From contig JACQMZ010000093.1 of the NCBI GenBank assembly GCA_016203345.1, positions 1 through 10,727 on the forward strand: a DNA stretch of 10,727 nt. Reading direction: 5' to 3'. A program made the position numbers and the translations under genes. Shown here piece by piece: positions 5,314-10,727 of this stretch. This DNA comes from Candidatus Woesearchaeota archaeon (GTDB lineage: Archaea; Nanobdellota; Nanobdellia; Woesearchaeales; ARS49). How positions within the stretch are numbered: the first letter of the stretch is position 1; each line of letters begins with the position of its first letter. Under the pieces are notes generated by a model. The model was given only the letters and a program-made list of their open reading frames with translations. It did no database searches and was not told where the DNA came from.

Positions 5314-5829
5314 ATGAAGACACTTGCCTGTGAAAAAGACCTTCTACCGTATTTACCATCCCATCGGGAAGATGGTTTCCCGATTGAGTTCACGTTCAGC
5401 AACGTGGCTCATGTTCCTTTCATCTATGCGGGCCCGTTGTCCAAACTAGGGAGTTTCAATTACCCAGTACTGGCGTTAGCATCCGGTTCCCTTGCTATTC
5501 CCTGCGACCGGGTGGTGTATTTTGGGAATCATCAGGTTTTGCCTTGCAAAAACTACTGCATGCATGACATCCTGCAAGAAGGGATACAAGAGATGTGCGA
5601 TGCGGTCATGTCTGCAGTGCGGGCATATCCTGATGTTCTTGGGGTCATTTCCTTGTCTGTGCTGGACGCGTCGGCGTGCCCATCATCTCCTCATGGGGGA
5701 ATGTCCATGCGTGAGCTCCTGTACTGCATCCGCCGATTGCGCATGGTGAAGTCGATCACAAATTGGGCAGTAGTTGATGCTGAAAACAATCCCAAACTTG
5801 CTGCTAAGATAGTGTCTGAATTGCTCTAG
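5314..5829 (+). CDS. Degenerate arginase/agmatinase-family protein, half length
   Basis: Protein of 171 residues whose C-terminal 105 residues follow the ureohydrolase (arginase/agmatinase) pattern: RVVYFGNH, YCMHDILQEGIQEM, a strand VLGVISLSV, then DASACPSSPHGGMSMRELLYCIRRL and VVDAENNPKLAAKIVSELL. Active members read S-F-D-x-D-x-x-D-P-A before the GG-x-T-x-R-E-x-L segment. Here the metal ligands are lost (S115 and L117 in place of the two aspartates, with two residues missing), and no DAHxD motif exists in the N-terminal part. Family members are near 290-310 residues. It is therefore probably not a hydrolase and may have a structural or regulatory role. Start ATG 5314 lies 2 nt after the previous stop; an in-frame TTG at 5308 would overlap it by 4 nt. 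The family call is from recalled motifs, not a search. Confidence 0.55.
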   Translation: MKTLACEKDLLPYLPSHREDGFPIEFTFSNVAHVPFIYAGPLSKLGSFNYPVLALASGSLAIPCDRVVYFGNHQVLPCKNYCMHDILQEGIQEMCDAVMSAVRAYPDVLGVISLSVLDASACPSSPHGGMSMRELLYCIRRLRMVKSITNWAVVDAENNPKLAAKIVSELL

Positions 5830-5836
5830 GACTTTT

Positions 5837-6163
5837 GTGCAAGGTCATACAAGGCAGACGCTAAACGCACCAATTCTTGATACAGTGGTGCGTCTCGACG
5901 ACGGAAAGCCAGTTGTGGTACAAGTTCCTGACACAGAACGAAAACCACTCTGCCTTGACTACAACTGGTTTCTGAGAATACAACGTCCGACAACAATCAT
6001 TACAGAAGATGGTAGGGTATTCCACGACATGCAATTGTTGAAGGCAGGCGACGGGTTGAACGATCAACGACTAAAACATTTTCTGCGTACAGTCGCTGAA
6101 CAGTACGGCAATGGTGGATTTCAACGCGTTTACGAAAGACGAAAACTTGAGAACGAAACGTAG
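5837..6163 (+). CDS. Hypothetical protein, third gene of the cluster
   Basis: Unrecognised 108-residue protein. The first two thirds look beta-rich (TVVRLDDGKPVVVQVP, IITEDGRVFHD) and the last third helical and basic (LKHFLRTVAEQYGNGGFQRVYERRK). No transmembrane segment, signal peptide or cysteine motif. The start is GTG, 7 nt after the preceding stop, with AGGA (5828-5831) 5 nt upstream and overlapping that stop, so translation is probably coupled. The codon-by-codon reading is sensible over the full length and no competing ORF exists on either strand. Its constant partner appears to be the ureohydrolase-like gene. Confidence 0.6.
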   Translation: MQGHTRQTLNAPILDTVVRLDDGKPVVVQVPDTERKPLCLDYNWFLRIQRPTTIITEDGRVFHDMQLLKAGDGLNDQRLKHFLRTVAEQYGNGGFQRVYERRKLENET

Positions 6164-6183
6164 CTGCACTAAAAAAACCAAGA

Positions 6184-6191
6184 TTTATAAA
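6184..6191 (+). promoter_or_regulatory. TATA box of the eS17 gene
   Basis: TTTATAAA, a near-consensus archaeal TATA box, ending 22 nt before the ATG at 6214. Predicts a leaderless mRNA. Confidence 0.65.
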
Positions 6192-6213
6192 CTCCTCGTC
6201 CTCATTATTGTTC

Positions 6214-6414
6214 ATGGGTCGCATAAAGACGCAAATGATTAAGCGCTTGACATTTCAGTTGATCAAGCGCCACAAGGATGAGTTTAAGGAAGGTTTCGAG
6301 GACAATAAGCCTATTGTGGCAAAGTTTTTGTCCAGAACAAATAAGAAGATTCGCAACACTACTGCTGGGTATGTGACTCGCTTGATGAAGGCAAAGGAAG
6401 AATTGTACATTTAA
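6214..6414 (+). CDS. rps17e: Small ribosomal subunit protein eS17
   Basis: Ribosomal protein eS17 of 66 residues, a component of the 30S subunit in archaea and eukaryotes and absent from bacteria. The MGRIKTQMIKRL start, the DEFKEGFEDNKPIV middle and the RTNKKIRNTTAGYVTRLMK end are the family's conserved blocks, and the length matches archaeal versions. An in-frame TTG at 6208 would add two residues, but the family begins at MGRIK and the TATA box lies 22 nt before ATG 6214. Its stop is followed at once by hairpin copy E, which separates it from the convergent phosphatase gene. This gene is the strongest taxonomic marker in the window. Confidence 0.96.
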   Translation: MGRIKTQMIKRLTFQLIKRHKDEFKEGFEDNKPIVAKFLSRTNKKIRNTTAGYVTRLMKAKEELYI

Positions 6415-6464
6415 TGATTTTCTCGAGTTCGGTCGGCTGATGCCTCACTCACACGAGAAAATCA
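6415..6464. repeat. Hairpin repeat, copy E, filling a convergent gap (reverse orientation)
   Basis: Perfect 11-bp outer arms TGATTTTCTCG (6415-6425) and CGAGAAAATCA (6454-6464). On the reverse strand the core reads GAGT, GA, stem GGC/GCC with an ATCA loop, then GACCGA and ACTC, so one side of the GA internal loop has four extra bases. It begins at the base after the eS17 stop and ends 3 bases before the stop of the minus-strand phosphatase gene. The whole 53-base gap is therefore essentially this element, with a T-run facing each incoming polymerase. Likely bidirectional terminator. Confidence 0.75.
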
Positions 6465-6467
6465 GGT

Positions 6468-7106
6468 TTATTCTGGTGAATTTTTAATGTCGTTAATGAT
6501 GATTTCTGCGGCGTGTTGGAAGTTTTCTGCCCAAAATACGCGTCCTGGGTGGTTTAATGCCAACTGTTGTACGGCATTCGACTCTTTCTCACTTTTCTTG
6601 ATGAGAATACCTGTGCCGCCTGCATTGAGCCCTGTTTCAACGTCTGTTTTTTTGTCGCCAACGAAGTAAATCCGGTCAAATTGGTCGAGTGTCATGCCCA
6701 AGTCAGCTGCTGCCTGCTGGAGCATGCCAATGCCTGGTTTTCGGAATTCGCACGGTTCAATTACCCAAGGATTGTCTGGTGCCAAATTCTTCTCAACAGC
6801 ATAGTGCCTATCAACATACGGACAAAAGTGAACTCCATCCAAATTCAAACCCTCACTTTTGAGAAGGAAGTCTATGTATTGGTTCACTTCCCGTGCTCTA
6901 TCCTCACCATAGTGTCCGCGAGCTATGCCTGCCTGGTTCGTGGCAACAACTACTTTAATCCGCGAATCTGCCTTCAAAAGGCGCAGTCCTTCAAGAGCGT
7001 ATGAGCAAAAAGTGAGAGTTCGTTTCCAGTCAGAATCTTTGCCTAAGTAACCTGCGTCGTTCACAAGAGTGTTGTCGCGGTCGACGCCGACAAAGAAGGT
7101 TGCCAT
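6468..7106 (-). CDS. HAD-family phosphatase, GmhB/histidinol-phosphatase-like
   Basis: HAD-superfamily phosphatase of 212 residues, of the type that removes the C7 phosphate from heptose 1,7-bisphosphate (GmhB) or acts on histidinol phosphate. All HAD motifs are present: D9-R-D11-N-T (nucleophile and acid), T56 in VVVATNQAG, K123 in FRKPG, and G-D151-K-K-T-D155. The family's zinc loop (CPxHx...CxCRKP) is incomplete: C95, possibly H101 and C119 remain, but the last cysteine is F121, so zinc may not be held. Most archaea lack lipopolysaccharide, so a role in surface-glycan or nucleotide-heptose sugars, or a different phosphate ester, is more likely. The ATG is 21 nt from TTTAAAAT, giving a leaderless mRNA. 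No pathway partners are nearby, so the substrate is open. Confidence 0.85.
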   Translation of the reverse strand: MATFFVGVDRDNTLVNDAGYLGKDSDWKRTLTFCSYALEGLRLLKADSRIKVVVATNQAGIARGHYGEDRAREVNQYIDFLLKSEGLNLDGVHFCPYVDRHYAVEKNLAPDNPWVIEPCEFRKPGIGMLQQAAADLGMTLDQFDRIYFVGDKKTDVETGLNAGGTGILIKKSEKESNAVQQLALNHPGRVFWAENFQHAAEIIINDIKNSPE

Positions 7107-7127
7107 TGTGCTGCGTAGCCCTAGTTG

Positions 7128-7135
7128 ATTTTAAA
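7128..7135 (-). promoter_or_regulatory. TATA box of the phosphatase gene
   Basis: TTTAAAAT on the minus strand, 21 nt from the ATG at 7106, with no Shine-Dalgarno sequence between. Leaderless spacing. Confidence 0.5.
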
Positions 7136-7199
7136 GCTTGTGAAGCACTTGTGGGCACTATGAAGAATGTCACCGAGGAAGGCTTCAACTCATTGGCTC

Positions 7200-7216
7200 A
7201 CAAAAGTGAGTTTTGT
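7200..7216 (-). terminator. Possible terminator hairpin after the coiled-coil gene
   Basis: ACAAAA (7200-7205) and TTTTGT (7211-7216) form a 6-bp stem with a 5-nt loop, 12 nt beyond the stop of the 539-residue protein gene. In the direction of that gene the stem ends in TTTTGT. The A/T stem is weak. The loop plus flank (AGTGAG) resembles half the core of the larger hairpin family. Confidence 0.35.
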
Positions 7217-7227
7217 CAAATGTCAGT

Positions 7228-8847
7228 TCATTTCACGCCTAAATCTTGCTTTGATCTGCTGCCTGGCTTGTGGAGACCGCGTTCATACTTCGTCATGTCA
7301 AAGTCTTTTGGAAGCGCCTTTTCAACATATTGTTCCACTGTGGGCGCACTTGGTCGTGAGTCAAAGTGTTTTTTGGCCGCTTTTAGCTGTTCTAGGACTA
7401 GGGACCAGCTTACTTTGTGGCTTGAAATATAGTCGATAACAGCACGCAAGCCTCCGTAAGTTGTCCTCACCATGCATCCTTCCAATGAGCCTTTGAAACA
7501 GAGTCTACGGATCAATTTCAGCGCTTCCAATGCCTGCTCCACCGTGCCTTCCGGCGCCGTTGACATATCCTCGAGCAAGTGTTGCACATAATGGACTCGC
7601 AAGTCGTGATCCACTCGTGTTTCATACGTGCGAGTAGTGTTTGCGTAATGATCTGGAAATAGCTCTTCGAATACGGGCATTATTTTGAACGAATCCGCGC
7701 GGACTTTGGCGCGCTGTCCTGCGAGCTTCCTTTCAAGGTCCTCAAGCAATCCTTGATATGTGCGCTCGAGTTCTGAGGTCCTTTTGGCATGTTGTTCTTC
7801 TCCTTTGCGAAGTTTCTCGTCGACGTCGTGAGTGCGACGTTCGAGTTCCATCCTCCGCTCGGCAGTTTGTTCAGCAAGCCTCTTCTTTTCCTGCTCGAGC
7901 GCCGCGGCACGATCGGAGTATTCTTGCTCCAAATGCGCTTTTTGCTGAAGTAGCGCAGTTTTGAACGCCTGTTCGTATCCCTTGAGATCTGTCCTGAGCA
8001 GGGTCACTTCTTCCAATAATTCTTGTTCCGCTTGCGATTTTTTAGCATTCAGATCCGAAGTTACTTCTTTTTTCAGGTCCCGAGTGAGCGTTTCAGCCTC
8101 CCGTTCCACACCTTCGAGGAGATGTTCAAGAGCTACCTCTCCTTTCAAGAGTAATTCCTGCGTCTGCACGTTCGCCTGTCCGCTAAGCTGTGCATACCGT
8201 TTGTTGAAGTAGGCGGCAACAAGATGGGGTATTCCTAGAATCGTTGCAACGCTTCGTACAAACTGCTGTTCTTCTGCCGCTGTTTTGTAATCTTCCACAA
8301 GTGCGGCCTTTTCCAGCGCGTGAAGGAGCATGGTCTCTGTTGCGTCGGGCAGAGGATCGTTGTTGGGGGGAATTTCGTACGAAAAGGAGTGTTTGTTGAA
8401 TTCCGTTTCGACATTGACGTCTGCAATACTTGACGATCCCTTAAACCAGCCCTTGCTTCTCTCGTAAACAGTAAGTGTCACTTGGGCGCTACGCTTGTTG
8501 TCAGCACCAAGATAGAATGTGCACGACGTGGGTGTCCTTGCGTATGTGGGCGGCAAATCCGCCTCTTCACGATCAATGACAGGGACGTCTCCAAGCAACT
8601 GTGCAAGATAGTCGCTTTGTTGTCTGAGCCCATTGCGAGCCGAAGCTATCAATTCCTTCACTTTAGTAGGATCAGCAAGCTCTACTTTAGCAAGCTTTTC
8701 AAGATCAAGAACTGGTCCTTCACAAACAGCTTCCAATTCAGTCTTTTCCGTTTGGTTACGATATCCGTGTCCCATGACCTCACGGTAGGCATCTTCTCGA
8801 CTGTGCTCTTTTGCCTGTGTCCGCATTAAAAACTCTTCACTCATCAT
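7228..8847 (-). CDS. Large coiled-coil protein of unknown function
   Basis: Soluble protein of 539 residues and no family I recognise. Residues 1-95 are charged and helical. Residues 100-165 look like a beta domain (TSCTFYLGADNKRSAQVTLTVYERS, FSYEIPP). About 228-385 is a long heptad-patterned coiled coil rich in E, K, Q, L and R, with blocks such as LEQEYSDRAAALEQEKKRLAEQTAERRMELERR. Residues 386-500 form a helical C-terminal domain, followed by a basic tail. No Walker A motif, so it is not an SMC/Rad50 ATPase, and no membrane segment. ATG 8847 is followed by a second ATG; a TATA-like TTTTTAAG 23 nt upstream suggests a leaderless mRNA. It lies 52 nt downstream of the 8900 gene on the same strand, near a membrane-anchored coiled-coil protein, so a shared structural complex is conceivable. 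Confidence 0.75.
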   Translation of the reverse strand: MMSEEFLMRTQAKEHSREDAYREVMGHGYRNQTEKTELEAVCEGPVLDLEKLAKVELADPTKVKELIASARNGLRQQSDYLAQLLGDVPVIDREEADLPPTYARTPTSCTFYLGADNKRSAQVTLTVYERSKGWFKGSSSIADVNVETEFNKHSFSYEIPPNNDPLPDATETMLLHALEKAALVEDYKTAAEEQQFVRSVATILGIPHLVAAYFNKRYAQLSGQANVQTQELLLKGEVALEHLLEGVEREAETLTRDLKKEVTSDLNAKKSQAEQELLEEVTLLRTDLKGYEQAFKTALLQQKAHLEQEYSDRAAALEQEKKRLAEQTAERRMELERRTHDVDEKLRKGEEQHAKRTSELERTYQGLLEDLERKLAGQRAKVRADSFKIMPVFEELFPDHYANTTRTYETRVDHDLRVHYVQHLLEDMSTAPEGTVEQALEALKLIRRLCFKGSLEGCMVRTTYGGLRAVIDYISSHKVSWSLVLEQLKAAKKHFDSRPSAPTVEQYVEKALPKDFDMTKYERGLHKPGSRSKQDLGVK

Positions 8848-8870
8848 GAGAAAAACTTAAAAGGCATGTG

Positions 8871-8878
8871 CTTAAAAA
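8871..8878 (-). promoter_or_regulatory. TATA box of the coiled-coil protein gene
   Basis: TTTTTAAG on the minus strand, 23 nt from ATG 8847. A second A/T stretch (CTTTTAAG, 8856-8863) is only 8 nt from the start and too close to be the TATA box. Confidence 0.4.
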
Positions 8879-8899
8879 CCTCTTCATCCTCACTAGCCT

Positions 8900-9313
8900 T
8901 CACTTCGGTTCCATGACTACTCTGAGGGATTCCTTGTAGTTTTTCCTGTCTGTATGCAGATCCAGGTCCTTGTTAGGTGGCCTTATATACGCATTTCCTC
9001 GGTCGGTCACATCACCTACTACGTGATATCCCTTCAGACGGTGAAGCAAATCACACACCTGACGTACTCCTGCCTGTGCGGTTAAAGGAGTAATACGCGT
9101 TTCTTCCCGGACTGACGTAGCATCTGCTTCCACATGTTCGATATGTGTTCCGTGAGGTAAGGCAACGTAGACAGACGCAACCTTATCTTCAATGCCAAAG
9201 GAAAGGATTCCCACTCTTACAGGCACTGCCCGGAACAAGCCCTCACCCTTCTGAACTAACACGCCTATCACTCCTCCTTTTGACTGTTCATCCTCATTTT
9301 GTAATTCTTCCAT
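8900..9313 (-). CDS. Hypothetical protein, alpha/beta
   Basis: Unrecognised soluble protein of 137 residues. It begins with an acidic, flexible stretch (MEELQNEDEQSKGG). A strand-rich region follows (VIGVLVQKGEG, VPVRVGILSFGI, VASVYVALPHG), then a helix, AQAGVRQVCDLLHRLKGYHVVGDVTDRG, that could be a winged-helix-like element, though no family is clear. No membrane segment. The ATG at 9313 is preceded by GAGGTGG with 6 nt spacing. An upstream in-frame GTG (9322) overlaps that ribosome site and is unlikely to be used. It starts 47 nt after the stop of the membrane-anchored coiled-coil gene on the same strand; no clean TATA box lies between, so the two are probably one transcript. Confidence 0.65.
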   Translation of the reverse strand: MEELQNEDEQSKGGVIGVLVQKGEGLFRAVPVRVGILSFGIEDKVASVYVALPHGTHIEHVEADATSVREETRITPLTAQAGVRQVCDLLHRLKGYHVVGDVTDRGNAYIRPPNKDLDLHTDRKNYKESLRVVMEPK

Positions 9314-9360
9314 TTTCGCCACCTCGGTTGTAATTTTTACTTAATTGTGCTTTCCAGGTT

Positions 9361-9783
9361 TTAGAAAGCCCCCCATCCGTTCAGTGATGTACTTGCCCTG
9401 TTTGGCCTTGAAGCGAATGCGCTGTTAACTGTGACTCCTTCAGGGTTCTTCCGTACTGGAAGCCGGGTAGGACTTTCGTCGTTGGCACGTATTGGGTTTC
9501 GCGCTATTCTTTGCCGTTCTGCACTGATTCTGGCAGTGATTTGTCCAAGTGCCGCTTCACGTTCTTGCGCTACTTTCAAGGCATCGTTGACTTTGCCAAG
9601 TGCGCTTTGGTGGAATTGAAGCTCGTCTGCAAGGTCATCTAACAGGTCTGCTTGTTGGTTGTAGTCTGTGACTACTTGGTCGTATTTGACCTGGAAAAAC
9701 ACAGTCGCGCCCACTAACATAGTGGTAGCCAAAAGTATGAGGAACATTAATCCAAAGTTCACATTGTGCTGGATAAAGCTCAT
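9361..9783 (-). CDS. Membrane-anchored coiled-coil protein
   Basis: Unrecognised protein of 140 residues with one N-terminal transmembrane helix (about residues 9-31, NFGLMFLILLATTMLVGATVF). A coiled-coil segment of about 60 residues follows (DQVVTDYNQQADLLDDLADELQFHQSALGKVNDALKVAQEREAALGQI), then a basic, low-complexity tail from about residue 95. The short polar N-terminus without a cleavage motif suggests a retained anchor rather than a secreted protein. The layout resembles small membrane-tethered coiled-coil proteins of unknown role in other archaea. A strong GGGGGTGA lies 4 nt before the ATG, and the TATA box is 40 nt away, so this is a leadered, Shine-Dalgarno-dependent gene. It heads the minus-strand group that ends with the large coiled-coil protein. 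Confidence 0.72.
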   Translation of the reverse strand: MSFIQHNVNFGLMFLILLATTMLVGATVFFQVKYDQVVTDYNQQADLLDDLADELQFHQSALGKVNDALKVAQEREAALGQITARISAERQRIARNPIRANDESPTRLPVRKNPEGVTVNSAFASRPNRASTSLNGWGAF

Positions 9784-9802
9784 AGGTCACCCCCTTTTGA
9801 GT

Positions 9803-9832
9803 TACTACTATGTGGTAATGCTACTATTTAAG
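9803..9832 (-). promoter_or_regulatory. Promoter of the membrane coiled-coil gene, with direct repeats
   Basis: TATA box CTTAAATAG (9824-9832, minus strand), 40 nt from the ATG. Downstream of it are two 9-base direct repeats differing at one position, ATAGTAGCA (9819-9827) and ATAGTAGTA (9803-9811), spaced 16 bases apart. The first overlaps the TATA box. A regulator binding side by side is possible. The rest of the 149-base gap up to 9932 shows nothing I can support. Confidence 0.4.
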
Positions 9833-9932
9833 CTTTTCGGTCAAACTTTCATTAAGTCTCGCAAATGTTCAATATATTACGAGATTCGCTATTACATTCA
9901 GGATGCCTATCAGAATTATGCACCGACGAGCC

Positions 9933-10601
9933 CTACCGTCCTCGACCTTTATTCCTACGTACTGCCCTTTTAAACTCCACATGCGGCCCCTTCACAGGAC
10001 TTAACTGCCGTCTTCGCTTATGTAGGGGGACGTATTTGATCAATCGACGCGCATTCATGAAGACCTTGCTCTTGTGAGGCAAGGTCAGCGCAAGTGCGCG
10101 CAATGTCCACCAGGCAGATTTCATACAGGTGTGAGCTTCCGGTCGGTATCCTGCTTTCCAGGCATAGATGGCGGCATAAGCATACGATTCTGCCGCTCTG
10201 AAGAAGAAGTTGTGAAATGGCGGGTATGTGCAGGAAGGCTCTGACAATTCTGCCTTGGCGCGGGTATGATGAAACCCGTAGTATCCTGCTGTGCTGTAGC
10301 GCTGGCCGCTGCGCCGCATGAGCCTGCTGGCAAGCAGGTACCCTGACTCCCGGACCAGCTCTGGAGCAACAGATGCCTCTTCAGCAAGATGAATGGCCGC
10401 ACTCTTATAATATTTTGCAGCGTAAAAGCACTGCCACTTGATCTCATTTCTCGAATCATCTACATTCAGAGACTTCGCACGGAGCTCCAAATCGCGTGCC
10501 TGAGCGCACTGGTTTAAAAGTGGATCAGTGTAGAGCGAAGGTTGTGGGTCTTGTGCGCCTACGATCGTTTCAATTGCCTGATATGACTGGTGTAGATCCA
10601 T
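9933..10601 (-). CDS. Helical-repeat protein with basic C-terminal tail
   Basis: Unrecognised protein of 222 residues. The body (about 30-180) is made of aromatic- and alanine-rich helices (QCFYAAKYYKSAAIHLAEEA, FFFRAAESYAYAAIYAWKAGYRPEAHTCMKSAWWTLRALAL), with the A-x-x-Y-x-x-A spacing of TPR-like helical hairpins. The last 40 residues are strongly basic (KRRRQLSPVKG, KRAVRRNKGRGR), suggesting contact with nucleic acid or an acidic partner. No signal peptide or transmembrane helix is clear. ATG 10601 lies 25 nt from TTTATAA, the leaderless spacing. It is separated from the gene group to its left by 149 bases that include that group's promoter, so it is its own transcription unit. Confidence 0.7.
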   Translation of the reverse strand: MDLHQSYQAIETIVGAQDPQPSLYTDPLLNQCAQARDLELRAKSLNVDDSRNEIKWQCFYAAKYYKSAAIHLAEEASVAPELVRESGYLLASRLMRRSGQRYSTAGYYGFHHTRAKAELSEPSCTYPPFHNFFFRAAESYAYAAIYAWKAGYRPEAHTCMKSAWWTLRALALTLPHKSKVFMNARRLIKYVPLHKRRRQLSPVKGPHVEFKRAVRRNKGRGR

Positions 10602-10626
10602 GGTATCAAGATAAACCTGGCTTGGG

Positions 10627-10633
10627 TTATAAA
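10627..10633 (-). promoter_or_regulatory. TATA box of the helical-repeat gene
   Basis: TTTATAA on the minus strand, 25 nt from the ATG at 10601, with no Shine-Dalgarno sequence between. Confidence 0.55.
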
Positions 10634-10692
10634 CAGTTGAAGATGCAAGGGCTTGTTTTTAAACATGTGTGTTCATCCGGAAATAATTCACA

Positions 10693-10725
10693 AAATATAT
10701 ATAGTAGTAGTTACTATAAAGTAAC
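10693..10725 (+). promoter_or_regulatory. Rightward promoter and palindrome at the window edge
   Basis: AATATATATAG is a TATA-like run, followed by TAGTAG and a perfect palindrome GTTACT (10710-10715)/AGTAAC (10720-10725) with an ATAA spacer. It probably serves a gene beginning to the right of the window. The palindrome could be an operator near the transcription start. The TATA-ATAGTAG-TTAC order recalls the 9803-9832 promoter. Confidence 0.35.
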
Positions 10726-10727
10726 AG

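Noticed and set aside
6567..7004. 145-codon plus-strand frame opposite the phosphatase gene
   Set aside because: The minus-strand protein has all HAD motifs; the plus frame is cysteine- and phenylalanine-rich without a start signal.
8081..8090. GAGTGAGCG, resembling the hairpin core, inside the large coiled-coil gene
   Set aside because: The other half of the hairpin and both arms are absent.
1..10727. CRISPR array, tRNA or rRNA genes, insertion sequence, integrase
   Set aside because: No regularly spaced repeats, no cloverleaf-like segment, and no transposase or recombinase motif seen on either strand.

Overview
This looks like a piece of an archaeal chromosome. It carries an intact ribosomal protein eS17 gene, which bacteria lack. 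It also has an acetyl-CoA synthetase (ADP-forming) beta-type ATP-grasp protein, a VapBC pair, a fused nucleotidyltransferase protein, and A/T-rich TATA boxes at a fixed distance from start codons. Small genes, many unrecognised proteins and a zinc-ribbon protein fit a DPANN-type lineage such as Woesearchaeota, but that placement is an inference. There is no rRNA, tRNA, CRISPR array, transposase or integrase that I can see.

Layout. Bases 1-232 hold no gene but two hairpin repeats. A zinc-ribbon protein (minus, 233-583) is divergent from a small helical-repeat protein (688-1092). Next comes a UMF1/Atg22-like MFS transporter (1153-2355) whose end overlaps an ATP-grasp ACD beta-like protein (2342-2959). 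A convergent nucleotidyltransferase protein (3036-3845, minus) is divergent from vapB-vapC (3954-4528). Bases 4529-4780 hold a promoter, a possible small transcript and a hairpin repeat. A tight three-gene plus-strand cluster (4781-6163) encodes two unrecognised proteins around a degenerate, half-length arginase/agmatinase-family protein. eS17 (6214-6414) faces a GmhB-like HAD phosphatase (6468-7106, minus). The right third is four minus-strand genes: a 539-residue coiled-coil protein, a 137-residue unknown, a membrane-anchored coiled-coil protein and a helical protein with a basic tail.

Two patterns tie the window together. First, five dispersed hairpins share a core (GAGT, GA, a variable short stem, GA, ACTC) enclosed by outer arms that differ in sequence from copy to copy yet still pair. 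Two fill convergent gene ends, and the family looks like a structured bidirectional terminator or a small palindromic mobile repeat. Second, promoters fall into two classes. Eight genes have the TATA box ending 21-25 nt before the start codon and no Shine-Dalgarno (SD) sequence, as expected for leaderless mRNAs. Three have the TATA box 32-40 nt away and an SD-like sequence.

The best candidates for undescribed biology are the hairpin family, the cluster around the apparently dead ureohydrolase, the promoter-to-hairpin unit at 4574-4730, and the coiled-coil gene group at 7228-9783.
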